NCBI GenBank assembly: GCA_020310875.1
Contig: CM035413.1
Span: 189,783,404-189,847,403 of the forward strand
Source of the DNA: Ceratopteris richardii
Lineage: Eukaryota; Streptophyta; Polypodiopsida; Polypodiales; Pteridaceae
Length of the DNA stretch: 64,000 bases
Direction of reading: 5' to 3'
The translations under genes and the position numbers were made by a program. Each line of letters starts with the position of its first letter. Positions within the stretch are counted from its first letter, which is position 1. Below the pieces are notes generated by a model. That model did not search any database and was not told the DNA's origin. It saw only the letters and a list, made by a program, of their open reading frames with translations. Shown piece by piece: positions 21,906 through 33,689 of this stretch.

Positions 21906-22265
21906 GGTCTACACGCTCACAGTCTCACATCAAGACGCTACACTTTGGCATCAGTCTCTCTACCTTATCCATATGAAATTCTACGAATTCAATCAGTACA
22001 CCCGCTGAGGTTTGTCTTCACGTGAATCATCGGCAATGCTCAGCAATACATCATATTCTGCATCGGCCACCACTGCACGTGCAATAGCATGATTGATATC
22101 GATTCTAATCTGCTGTGAAGGCCCTCATGGGTCATCTGTCAGATTGGACAATTTGGCTTGGACGTTTTAAAAAACGCTATTTTCTTCGATATTTTTCTTT
22201 TGAGTAAAACAGAAGAAGTTAAAATTAATGCTGTAAAAGAAAATTACAACAAAAATGGGGGAAAA
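21026..22265. other. Segment A: non-coding, with 158-bp tandem duplication
   Basis: No gene is recognisable. It holds two ATCCATATAAATACT copies (21050-21075), CT-rich runs, and a 158-bp tandem duplication (CCAGGTCTACACGCTC at 21745 and 21903) whose copies flank a (CT)n run at about 21862-21903. It is collinear, though diverged, with 53.8-55.0 and 60.96-61.56 kb. Examples are CTAGGACGACGACGG versus CTATGACGATGACGG, and a shared GCTATTTTCTT near 22176 and 61418. It may be an old duplicated upstream region of a gene family, but I cannot name the gene. Confidence 0.4.
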
Positions 22266-23606
22266 CTGTCCAAACTGAATAACATCTGCAGAAACTTTCT
22301 TTGGACGGGTGATCACAACAGAAGGGGGGTGCCTAAAATCAAATGGGCCACCTGCACCAGCCCTAGAGATAGCGGGGGGATTGGCATCCTGGACATCGGA
22401 TGCATGGCTAACAAACTGGCAGCCAAATGGATGATCAAAGCTTGGTGCAATAGGGAGGCCTCGTGGGCCAAGCTGATCTTCAGAAACAAAAATGAGTTGG
22501 CCCTCACGGGGTTCCCGAACTGGAAGAACCTTGACATCATGACCCTACTATTCTCCCCGATTCCTGTCTTCCCGAAAGGCTCCACTCTCGTCTGCTCTCT
22601 TTGGAAGGGCTGGAATAAAGTCAAAAGCTTCACAAGAATCAGTGAGGACTGGAAGTGGGCGGCCGGAATCAGACAAAACGACTCTATCTGGTTTCCGATA
22701 CATGGCATCCGGAGTTTGGAGTCGTGGAACATTCAAAATGCCAAGACGTTATGGAACAAAGGATTCAAAAAATGGAAACACCTCTGGAAACATGACACCA
22801 ACAGGTGGATCAACTACGAGGATATCGACCCTCGCATAAACATCTCCTACGAAGAATGGAACACCCTGCAAAGCAGATGCCTCGCTTGGGATCGTCACAA
22901 AACTCGCCTTCTCATGGGACAAGATGCTCCGAACGCGCGTGGTCTCAAATGGCACAATGGGAATAGCCTACTCAAAATCCCGAACATCAAAGAAACGACT
23001 GACCTCCAGATCAGCCTCAACAAGAAGTGGTGCCTGTCCTGGACGCGGCTTCGGTGGGACATGAAATTCATGGGTATCTGGCACCCACTTATAGAGATTA
23101 AGAAGTCGGTCCTCTTATGGCAAATTCTTCATCGAGGAATTTGGACTAACCATAAGGCAAGCAAAATTTGTGGGATCCCTCCGTGGTGCAAACGCTGCCA
23201 CCGTGCAATCGAAGATGTCCCACACATCTTCCTTACTTGCCCCAACTCCTACAGAATCTGGCAGATGGTTGGACTGAAAATCAGAGTTCAGAAACAGCTT
23301 AGCTGGAAACAAGTCCTTTTGGGTGAAGCGATTGGATGCTCTGCGGCTCTCTGGAACGCGATCAGAGGGGAAGTCCTGTGGAAAATTTGGCGGGAGCGGT
23401 GTGCTCTCAACTTCGGCGACCCCCCCAGGGAGTGGTCGATTGAAAAATCTCTATTCCTCCTTGGCAAAAGGATTGTCAACAGTAAGAAATCCCCCCCCTT
23501 CAGGCACCACCAAGTCCTCCTTTTGATCAACAACAAGCTCAAACCCAAGTGGGTCCCGCATGAGGGCGACGAGAGGGTGATCAACCTTCTTTGTACTGCA
23601 ACCTAG
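22266..23606 (+). CDS. LINE H ORF2 C-terminal part, open
   Basis: An uninterrupted frame of about 446 LINE-derived residues ending TAG at 23606. It starts after the RT core, with FLWTGD, KWMIKAW and FPKGSTLVCSLWKGW (thumb and connection), then the terminal zf-RVT region (LHRGIWTNHKASKICG, CKRCHR, HIFLTC). The open frame extends upstream to an ATG at 22158, but the first 36 codons or so come from target DNA outside the insertion, so that Met is not a LINE start. With no endonuclease or RT active site the fragment is inert. Confidence 0.85.
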   Translation: MSKLNNICRNFLWTGDHNRRGVPKIKWATCTSPRDSGGIGILDIGCMANKLAAKWMIKAWCNREASWAKLIFRNKNELALTGFPNWKNLDIMTLLFSPIPVFPKGSTLVCSLWKGWNKVKSFTRISEDWKWAAGIRQNDSIWFPIHGIRSLESWNIQNAKTLWNKGFKKWKHLWKHDTNRWINYEDIDPRINISYEEWNTLQSRCLAWDRHKTRLLMGQDAPNARGLKWHNGNSLLKIPNIKETTDLQISLNKKWCLSWTRLRWDMKFMGIWHPLIEIKKSVLLWQILHRGIWTNHKASKICGIPPWCKRCHRAIEDVPHIFLTCPNSYRIWQMVGLKIRVQKQLSWKQVLLGEAIGCSAALWNAIRGEVLWKIWRERCALNFGDPPREWSIEKSLFLLGKRIVNSKKSPPFRHHQVLLLINNKLKPKWVPHEGDERVINLLCTAT

Positions 23607-23746
23607 GAATCAACCAAGCTTCCCCTGCTTTGTGGGATTTGGGGGGTCCCGTGGGCACTAGTCCCCTTCTTTTGTACCTTTGTTTCTTAATTTAATTCAA
23701 GTCCGGGAGAGTAGGCTATTGCCGAACTTCCTTTATATTAAAACAA
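22266..23746 (+). mobile_element. LINE H: 5'-truncated LINE with 15-bp target duplication
   Basis: It is bounded by the direct repeat AAAAATGGGGGAAAA at 22251-22265 and 23747-23761. The body starts within ORF2 (LSKLNNICRNFLWTGD) and ends with a 3' untranslated region (CCCCTGCTTTGTGGGA, GTCCCGTGGGCACTA, AGTCCGGGAGAGTAGGCT) and a short A-rich tail. It belongs to the same family as G, but its reading frame is unbroken, so it is younger. It lies in segment A. Confidence 0.93.
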
Positions 23747-23761
23747 AAAAATGGGGGAAAA

Positions 23762-23836
23762 TACTGGGGGAAAACAAGGAGTGCCCCAGTAAGTCCCAAT
23801 CCTTCAGCAACAGTGCATCTTCAGGGAATACAGAAC
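23762..23836. other. Segment A, continued
   Basis: GGAGTGCCCCAGTAAGTCCCAATCC here parallels GGGGGACCCAGTAAAGCCCAGCTCCC at about 61529-61555. This shows segment A resuming after LINE H. Confidence 0.35.
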
Positions 23837-24598
23837 TCAAGAGTAGGTGTACAAATCCAGAAAATGGATCATCTCTAGTTTAGTAACAGAGTAACTCTTC
23901 AAAAGTTTGATTCTCCAAGCCGTATAAGGGTTATTCTTGAAAATATAATGAGGGTTGGTTGTCGAATGAGATAATTCAAGGGCATAGGAGAGACACAGCT
24001 TCATTATTCTCCTAATACCCATCATACAGGAGTAAAAATGATTCTTGGGTTTAAGACAAAAAAGTTTAGAGTTTCTGTGTCTCCATATTGTCCACAAAGT
24101 GTGGGCTCTAATCAGTTGCCAAAGAACAATATCCATTCTGTTAGCTTCTCCAAGGAGAAACTCCCTCCTTCCAGGGGGTTTTAAACCTGTTGAAGTGCAA
24201 TGCAAGCTGATCCCTTGCCAGAATTTTTGAACAGCTTTACAGTTGTAGAACAAATGGTGAAGATCCTCTGTATCACCACAACATTTTCCAGCATCAATTT
24301 TAAAATCTTTTGCTTTACTTCCTATCCAAACTCCCTTGTGAATAATCATCCACAACAGGAAGGAATGTTTGGCATTCAAGGGGAAGGACCAGATACATTG
24401 AAACCTGTACTTCCATTGGTGATGGGACCAGGAGATGTCCCACTTCTTATTCAGCTTCAAGGAGATTTTCCTGATGTCATCCTTAGAGTTCCCAAAGCTG
24501 AAGTAAATGTCTTTGGCCACTTCATGAAGATAAACCTGCTTCTTCCACATATTATCCTTCAGCTTCTTCTCCAGCTCCCTTTTCTTTTCTTTAATCAT
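23837..24598 (-). pseudogene. LINE I ORF2 C-terminal region
   Basis: 253 codons, starting after the internal deletion with IKEKKRELEKKL. It carries KWDISWSHHQWKYRFQ, SFLLWMIIHKGVW, CCGDTEDLHHLFYNC (zf-RVT) and LLGEANRMDIVLWQL. It is homologous to the last quarter of LINE Q ORF2. Confidence 0.82.
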
Positions 24599-24623
24599 CA
24601 GTATTTCTCATGATAAGGCAGGC

Positions 24624-25490
24624 CTAGAAATCTTCAGAATTAGTAGCTCTTAGAATCCATTTAGCAGCTAACTTAACAGCCATCCTGGAGGGACAAATGA
24701 TACCCAAACCTCCTTCAGATTTTTTCATACAGCAGGTGTTCCAAGCGACCTTAGTAATCTTGCTTCCTCCCCATAAGAATCTTCTTGCCAGAGATATAGC
24801 TTGAGTAATTTGTTTCCTGCTAGGGTGCCAACAGGCCAAAAAATAAGTGAGAGTAGGTAGAATGTAATGATTAAGAACAAAAACCCTGTGAGAAATACTT
24901 TGTTGCATGTCAATCCATCTAAAGATTTTAACTCTAAATTTATCCATTACCCAGTTCCATCTTTGTTCAAAGGTCACTTCAAATCCCATTGGAATTCCCA
25001 GAAGTCTGAAGATATTACCTTCTTTAATAATTTCACAACCAGCTTCCTTGACACATTGAGGGATCAGCTTGTTAGTAGAGAAAAAACCAGTTTTGGTATG
25101 ATTGCCAACTGAACCACTTGCAATACAAAACTCATTAAGACATTTGATAAAATAATTAGCAGAGCTCTCATCAGCTTTCATAACAGCATTAGTATCATCT
25201 GCAAACATTTGGAGACAGAGGGGAGAGGGGGAATCAGGAATATCAATACCTTTTATATAACCTTGATTAATACAATCCTTGATAAGCCACCCAAAGGCAT
25301 CACTGGTGATAGCAAATAATAGAGGAGCAAGAGGGCAACCTTGTATAATAGACCTACAAATTTTAAAAGCCTCAGACAGGTGACCATTCATAGCCACTTT
25401 AGAATGAGCATTACCAAAAAGGAGACTAGTATACTTAACAAATCTTTTCCCAACACCTATGTCATGGAGGAACTGAGGATGAAATCCCAC
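24624..25490 (-). pseudogene. LINE I reverse transcriptase, C-terminal part
   Basis: 288 codons with FLHDIGVGKRF, GCPLAPLLFAI and the catalytic FADD (in LQMFADDTNAV), then LLGIPMGF, YFLACWHPSRK and RRFLWGGSK of the thumb. It ends at a stop after RATNSEDF where Q continues with Trp. Joined to the preceding frame it would give a nearly complete RT domain. Confidence 0.85.
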
Positions 25491-26191
25491 TCAATACAGT
25501 CATAAGCTTTATCAAAATCCACCTTAAAGAAATAAATATCCATGTTGGACTCTTTAGCAAGGTCAATACTTTCCCACAAAGTGATGATAGCATCAAAGAT
25601 GTATCTACCTTTAATAAAACCTTTTTGCTCAGGGAGAATGATACTATCCATAAGAGGGCTCAGTCTTCTAGCAAGAGAGGAAGCAAAAATTTTGTATAAA
25701 GAAGTCCGACAAGAAATGGGTCTCCAATTATTAAGATCATCCTTAGGTCCTTTCTTGTGAATAAGTTTAATCACTCCAGTGTTGATGAAGGTAGAAAGAG
25801 TACCTCTTCTAATGGCTTCTTCCCAAATCAAGAGAATAATGGGCACAACAGTTTCCTTAAGTTCTTGAAAAAATTCATTGGGGATACCATCATGACCAGG
25901 GGATTTTCCAGCCTTCAATTTACTAATGGTTTCTCTAACCTCACTAGTAGTGAGGGGGAGGTCCAGGAGGGAGGCCAGGCTTTTAGGAATCATTTTTTTT
26001 CTTTTAAGAGCAATAGAAGCCCTAGCCCTCCAAATATGCTCCCCCCCCTTGGGAGGTCCAGAGAAAACATTGGTAAAGAAGCTCAAAGCCTCCTGCAAAT
26101 TCTCTTGAATATTCAAAGTATGCCCACCAGACGACTTCTTGAGAAGGGGAATAAAATCTCTAGCTTTCTTTTTCCTCATAATATCAAACAT
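25457..26191 (-). pseudogene. LINE I reverse transcriptase, N-terminal part
   Basis: 244 codons reading MFDIMRKKKARDFIP, LKAGKSPGHDGIPNEFFQ, LNNWRPIS and FFKVDFDKAYDCIEWDF. These are RT fingers and palm motifs of plant L1 elements. The frame is lost at about 25480 by a one-base change and continues in the next entry. Confidence 0.85.
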
Positions 26192-26262
26192 GTGCTTGTT
26201 AGGTTTATCAACTTTGCTTGCCCAAAATTCTCATTATGTGGCAAGGGCACCACTAGCAAGAG

Positions 26263-26480
26263 CTATTGGACCCAAAACATCGTGGCCATCTGACTGTAGA
26301 TTGCTTTGAAGGTGAATTAATCAATATCAAGACAATTACTCTAACATAGGAAGCAAGGAATGGATATTTTTAGACCGATAGATCTAGAGAAGCACATGAG
26401 AGTGAAGTAGCTATGCCACTCCCAGGGAGGCATTTACGATAGAGGCTCACCTTCATTTTCAGAAATAATACCTTTACGTT
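26263..26480. other. Short unassigned gap between LINE pieces
   Basis: No gene or repeat recognised here. Confidence 0.3.
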
Positions 26481-26715
26481 GTGAGTATAAATTCGAATAT
26501 CAATAGAATGTGTTTTTGTCGTTCAATCCCTTCAGGATGTTGGTTTTGACTAAAAGTATATCAAGTTTGTTTGCAATCTCTATGCAAATGCCCATTCTAG
26601 AGTCTCTATAAATGGTTCTCTCACTCAACCTTTTGGAGTTGCCTTGTCGTTCGCTATCTCTAGTGTAGTTTTGGGATGGCTTGTTAAAAGTGCTATGTGT
26701 TCTAATTTGATCAAA
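26481..26715 (+). pseudogene. LINE RT fragment in plus orientation
   Basis: The plus strand reads SLQDVGF, YIKFVCNLYANAHS, INGSLTQPFGVALSFAI and VLGWLVKSAM. This is the RT stretch that normally follows the palm motif DFDKAYDRIEW. It faces LINE J (minus), which stops at that same palm motif, so two parts of the RT meet in opposite orientation. Confidence 0.7.
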
Positions 26716-29560
26716 AGCTTTAAGCGACTGCAGAATATAAACCCATTCTAGCCTATCGTGGCCTTTATCAAAGTCTATCTTGAGGAAGACCACATCTTGT
26801 CTTGACTCATTTGCGAAGCCGAGACCTTCCTAGTTATCTTTAATGATTTTCAAAATTGACCTACCTTTGACAAAATGTTTTTGGTTCTCGCTTAACCACA
26901 CTCTCAGATGGCTGGAAATTCTGTAAGCTATGACTTTGAAAATGATCGTATATCCCCTTTGGTGCATCGTAATTGGACACGAGTTCTCAATTATGTTCTT
27001 TTTCCCTTTTTTGTGTATTAACTTGATAATGCCATTCTTGAGACAAGTAAAAAACGCACCAAACTCAAGCACCTCTTGTGAGACTAAACATAGAGGGGTG
27101 GCGACCACCAACTTGAAGGAATTAAAGAACTCATTAGTGAGCCTGTCTCGCCCCGGGCTTTTACCAAAAGGGAGGGCATCAATGACTTCAATGATTTCTG
27201 CTTCCAGGATAGAGGCATCAAGCAGGGAACGAAGGCTGACTGGGATCCTATGAGAGGATACCCTAGAAATGGATGCCATGTGGTCCTGTCTATGGTGGGA
27301 GAGGGGGGTTGAGATCCTCAATAGTCTCATAAAGTGCCCTTCAATGATCCTGAAATTATCGTCTTCCATATTACATACATTGTCATTAGAGTCTAGCAAT
27401 AGGGGGATTGATTCTATGTTTTGTTTCCTTTAAAGGATGCAGCTAATCTCTTTGGTGGGTTTGTCAACTTTGCCAGCCCACAAATCCTTAAAGAAAACTT
27501 GCAAATTTTTCCTTTGTATTTCTTCCTCGCATCTCAGCAACACTCTGATTTTTTGTAGACCTTTCTAGGATTTAGCTTTTACTTTGTTCACTCCCTCCTC
27601 AAGTCTCCAGAGTCTATGATATAGAGCTTCTCTACATGCCCGCCGAACAATCACAAGCATCTTCTTGGTTCTAATCATGATCTGCGACGACTTATCGACC
27701 ACACGTCTCCAACACTTGGATGGGGATGAGTTGAAGGTGAAGACCGCCTTCCACACTTCATCAATTTCTTGATGGACAAAAGGGAGAGAGAAGGAGGTCG
27801 TGTAGGCATGGAACCAAGGAGCCTTATGGATTTTGGTGAAAGGTTGGAAAGCGATGATGATCCGGTAGTGATCAAAGGTTGCGAGGTTAGTGCATTGCGA
27901 GAGGGAAGGGTGGCCCCACTGATGAATAATGTTCTGAGAAGTGTGGCATCTATCTAATTTAGCTTTCCTTTGGACCTCTCCTGCTTGGTAATTTGATCAT
28001 GAAAAGCCATTTGAATCTTTGAATTTGACCAAATCCAAGTGTAGGTTGGTTTTGTCCCACGTTTCTTTCTCTCGACTCTCGATGAATGGCCCTTGCCATT
28101 CCATTTCTCTACAGGGTCCTCCACCATATTGAAGTCACCACAAATTAGATCTTTGTGGGGGAATGAGTCCAAGGAGGCCCAGGTGTTAAATCTCTACATC
28201 TCCTCGTAAGGCGCATACATAGAAACTAAAGTAAAATGAAAGGGGGCACCAAAGGAAATAACAATCCATCGATGTCTCTCATCTTCAATGGAGTTCTCAA
28301 GCTTTTCAATCCATAATTGATTAATACCGATTACTGTCCCACCGGACCCTGTGGATTCAACGTGGAAATCCAAACATGGGTGGAGGAGACATATCTAAGA
28401 TGTTTTTGGAGGTATGCTCCATCAATTTTAGTCTCTTCGATACATATAAATTCTGGGTTTAGGCTAATGTCATGAATCCATTCTCCTATGATGGTCGCTC
28501 TTGAGGGGTTGGTTAGCTCTCTAGCATTTAAGAAAATGATGATCATTGTCGTAAGTTGCCCTCTTTGCGGGAGGGGGTCTTATCCTTTCACTTCTTGGAT
28601 TTGTATTTCTTTTTCATCGGGAGGAGGTCTCGACTTAGCAATTTGTTCTTGTGGGGGCTTTTTCAATAGGTTGTTTACCCTTGTGGGATGCCTCTTATTG
28701 GGAAGAACTGGAAACCATTTCCAGAATAGTAGATCCAATGATGGAACTTTCACTATCCATGTTATTGTAGTGTAACCCTCCTGGTAGGTTTCTTTATTGT
28801 CCGAGATCTCTAGGGTTTTGATCCTGGTGTCCACCTTAAACAGGTTCTTACCTAGGTAAACAAGCTCATTGATCTCCTTTTCCAAATTGCAATACAAGTT
28901 GTTTGAAGGGGTATCTAGCTTATGGTTTCAACCATATGTCACCCTAGGGCTTCTTTTCCTTCTTCTTCTGACTTCTGTGAACCCCTCTCCATTGGCTTCT
29001 ACGTTGTGGGGGCACTTAACTTCCTCTTCATTCACCATGTGATTCAATGTCCCTTTGTTGTCTTGAGCATTTCCAGAGGCTTCTTCTTTTTGCTTGGTTT
29101 TTTGTCTCAATGGGCACTCTTTAATCTTGTGACCTTGTTGGCCACAAAGAAAGCATGTGTTAGGTCCGCTTTTGTAATTAATGTCTTATTTCGAGACATT
29201 CCCTTCGCCCAAGTCCACTTTGATCTTTGATGGAAGTAGCACGCTGAGGTCAACCTCGACACAGGTTTGAGGGTGCCATCGAGCGTTGAATGAATATCTT
29301 GCACCTTCATAAATGAGACCACCAACATCCTCTCATGATGCCAACAGCTTGGCGATAGGAAACACAATGTCCCACATGAAGTTGTACATGAAGTATGGCA
29401 AATTAGTGAGCTCCACCCAAAGAGGGTATCAAAGAGATTTCCATTTGTTAGGAATAAAATGGGGGGACCATCTGAACATGCATAGGGTTGCACGCTCGAG
29501 TTGCCAAGTTTGGACACTGCGGGCTCGAAACACCATATCTTCATTCTCAAAGACTAGCAA
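26716..29560 (-). pseudogene. LINE J: ORF1, endonuclease and first part of RT, decayed
   Basis: Minus-strand remnant of a LINE 5' half. ORF1: a DUF4283-like part (YPLWVELTNLPYFMY) and the zinc knuckle CFLCGQQGHKIKEC near 29160-29110, which bind element RNA. Endonuclease: 28546-28331 (IIIFLNARELTNPSR, PEFICIEETKIDG) and 28172-27954 (LICGDFNMV). RT: 27399-26830 (LPFGKSPGRDRLTNEFF, IIKLIHKKGKK) and 26793-26716 (FLKIDFDKGHDRLEW). Stops and frame changes are frequent. It is related to Q but diverged. The second half of RT and the 3' end are absent. Confidence 0.8.
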
Positions 29561-30539
29561 CATATGACTAGTTAATAAGAACTAACACTTACAAACAATC
29601 AACCCTCAGGGGAACTCATTACAAAGCCACTGGTGCACGGTTTCCAACAGGGGCCTAGGGCCAAACACTTTTCTGATGCAACATAAGATTCCCCCTCCAA
29701 AATAGGGGCGAGGTTACTGATGGGGTTGGGCCAGGTTAGTTATCTCTCTTCATGTCTATCATGATCGTCCCAAAGCGGATCTCTGCTGGGTTGTGTCTAT
29801 TGCCAAAGATTATTTATTGCCATCTGATCTTTTGTCTACCATGGCGATGCTACTATGGGCCGTTATGATCTACACTCTCTGCAAACCTCTATTGTCCATC
29901 TAGTAAGATGTTTCTGGAGGATCATCAAAGCTTTCTTGTAATTAGCACAATGAGTTGTTGACAGAGGAGCATTAGAGAATCATCATGTCAGAATCAGTGT
30001 CCTCAATCACCATTGATGGTTGCCAACTCTCGAGAATGGTGCCATCATTGTCTTTGAGGAAACATTGACATCACTAGAAACAAATTCTATTACAACAACA
30101 ACTTTAACATCTCCTATTTGATTTCATCACATTTCCACATGTTGTTCATACAATTCACCTGTTGATAATTGGGGAACACTCTGCATGAAATTTGCGTAGA
30201 AGAGCTGCAATGACTTGGAAGCATTTTCTTTTTATTTCTTTTCCACCAATCCATAACTCCTACTAGATCAATGACTAGAAATAGAAATATTTAAATATTA
30301 GGAAAATAGAAATTTAATCTATTCAAAATATGTAGAGCTAGAGATTGGAAACTACCATCCATAGAGATTTAGGATTTCAAAGTTTTGCCTAAGATAAGAC
30401 CTTTAGTATTAATTGCGTGGAGTAGAACTCAAACTCTATATTTATCTTGTCAGCCCCGCTTTATCTAAAAAGGATAACAGTGATGCCAAAATTATCAACG
30501 TCTTTAGGAAACCTTGCACACTATCCCAAACTCTCTTCA
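29561..30539. other. Unassigned, possibly LINE J 5' flank
   Basis: About 1 kb without a recognisable gene or repeat. The part next to 29560 could include the 5' untranslated region of LINE J, but I see no motif that shows it. Confidence 0.3.
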
Positions 30540-30740
30540 CTCAAATGAATGCTTCTTTTAACTTCTGAGAACTGAATCCGAGAGCTTTTGCACACATAAA
30601 AAAAAACTTAATGACCTTTCTAATGCAAGTTATCCTACTCCAAATGATTACTCCTAGTTGAGAACCGATGTTTCCAATGCGGACAAGCTATAACCTTCAC
30701 TAGGCATGCACACAGATACCGTTGTTCACTTTTGGAGCCC
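30540..30740. repeat. Dispersed LTR-type repeat copy
   Basis: It shares CACACATAAA ... TTTCTAATGCAAGTTATC and nearby sequence with 3700-3800 in the same orientation. It is probably a decayed LTR piece of the copia A family, lying just upstream of the integrase scrap K. Confidence 0.4.
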
Positions 30741-30789
30741 TTTCTCTTAGAGTATACAAAGTTTGGATACGCGATTTAAGACAACTTTA

Positions 30790-31165
30790 ATATAAAGGAA
30801 TAGCTTGCTAAGACTTAAGGGCATATTAATACTCAAATATTGAAGGATATTGAAAGGAAGATGTCAGTACTCGGGCTACAAAACCTTCAAAATGAGAATC
30901 TTGATTTCTTGTTTGAAACTTGTCAATTGGGAAAGCAAACTAGGTTATCTTGCAAGAAGATGAATTACGTGAGCTATCATCCTTTTGACCTATTCAATAG
31001 AGATTTCTAGGGACCAACAAAGGAGCTCTAAATTGCGGGTAACAGAAACGTTGTAAATTTCATTGATGATTGCACAATGATGACTTTGCTTTATTGTATG
31101 AAGCATGAGTCAAATATACTTTATTACATCAAGAAGTTTAAAGCTATTATCAAAGGTGTGTGATA
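30790..31165 (+). pseudogene. Copia K pre-integrase/integrase scrap
   Basis: Plus-strand fragment reading INTQILKDIERKMSVLGL, ETCQLGKQTRL (HHCC region), GPTKEL, NFIDDCTMMTLLYCMKH and IKKFKAI. It is closest to the copia A sequence at about 3020-3360. It ends at a TGA near 31165. No catalytic triad remains. Confidence 0.7.
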
Positions 31166-31249
31166 GGTATATCGCATGAATAAGGTGATATAGAAACAAT
31201 GCTTCATGGAATGTGGAGATTGTATAATGTTTGAAAAGGAACAAAGAAC

Positions 31250-32462
31250 AAGAAAATCTAGAATAATTTCCGTGATGAAGTAATGAAACTAGAATGCCAA
31301 GTTTATTCCTTCATAGGGGAATACTTGTATAAAAGGGGAAAGGATGGATATTTGAGAATATGTACTCACGAAGATGAGTATGTGAAAATCCTCCAATAAG
31401 CACATGCTGGAGCAGCATCAGTAAACTTTTCAGCTGAAAGAATTACACAATTAGTCATATATGTTGCAATGTGGTGGCAAACTTTACATCAAGATGCAAA
31501 GATATTTGTGCACAAATGTGATATTTCCCAACGAACTAAAAGCCTAGTCAAAGAGATGGCATGCCTCTTAGATCAATGATGCATTTTAGAGCTTTATCTA
31601 AATTGGGAATACATATCATTGGAGCTATTTAACCTCCTTCTAAAAGCACTCATGCTGAGTATATCATTGTAGGAACTGACTACATAACCAAGTAGATAGG
31701 AGCTAGGACAACTAAAAGGAATGACGCACAAAACAATTGCAGAGTTTCTTTCTGAAAACATATTTGTGAGATTTGCATTACAAATTGAAATAGTGAGCGA
31801 TAGGGGGACTCATTTTGTGAAGGAAGTCATAGAGCACTTCTTAGGAGATTTTTTAGTGGTTCAAGGACTATCCCCTCCTTATCATCCCTAAGAAAACTAA
31901 TAGAGAGCACAAACAAGATACTTTATGGAGTCTTGCAAAAGATAGTGAACAACAAAAGGTCACATTGGAATCAACAATTACATCATGCTCCGTGCGAATA
32001 TAGAGTTTCTTATAAAACCAATATGGAAACAAAACCATTCAACACATGTATGGCCAAAATGCTATCTTACCCATGGAGTGTTTAATTCCAACATTTAGAG
32101 TAGCACACACTCTAGAGTAGGATTCACATGAATTAGTAGACATAGTAGTAGACTTAGAGACATTGAGGCCTACTATAGTTCAAGGAATAAACTCTTTATA
32201 TGCAAATAAAAGAAGGCAAAAAGCATATTTTGACATGCATATCAAAGAAAAAGTCATGAAAGAGAGTGACATAGTTTTCACATTGATAATAAAAGAAAAG
32301 GGTAAAAAATTGCATAAAACGGGCCATGGACCATACATATTACATAAATTGAGTGCTAGTGGTGCAATAGATCTAGCTACCTTGGATCAAATACTCATGC
32401 CTAATTACATAAGTGGCTCCAAAGTGAAGAAATATCTAGAATCACTTATAGAACAACAATAG
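31250..32462 (+). pseudogene. Gypsy L: Ty3/gypsy integrase fragment
   Basis: Plus-strand remnant of a Ty3/gypsy pol end. It starts LYKRGKDGYLRIC. It carries a worn H2C2 zinc site (HAGAASVNFS, MWWQTLHQDAKIFVHKC, with the second Cys of the CxxC pair replaced by Ser). Integrase core pieces follow (TIAEFLSENIFVRF, IVSDRGTHF). The open frame 32163-32462 is the integrase C-terminal part (RRQKAYFDMHIKEKV, GHGPYILHKLSASGAIDLA, MPNYISGSKVKKY). Stops and frame changes separate the pieces. Gag, protease, RT and LTRs are not recognised. Confidence 0.8.

Positions 32463-33689
<1,227 letters not shown>

Larger units (their letters stand above)
23837..26262 (-). mobile_element. LINE I: antisense LINE, 5'-truncated, internally deleted
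   Basis: Minus-strand ORF2 remnant of the LINE Q family. It starts in the endonuclease-RT linker (LASGALA at about 26260, then VDKPNKHMFDIMRKKK). It runs through RT to the C-terminal zf-RVT region and stops near 23837 without a clear poly-A tail or target duplication. About 110-120 codons present in LINE Q between ACLIKRN and QIIKEKK are missing at about 24590. Confidence 0.85.

Noticed and set aside
22313..22955. Minus-strand open frames inside LINE H
   Set aside because: Shadows of the ORF2 frame; no motif of their own.
26481..29560. Twin-priming 5' inversion of LINE J
   Set aside because: The order is wrong: the 5' part should be the inverted one and the 3' part should carry the A tail. 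Neither holds here.
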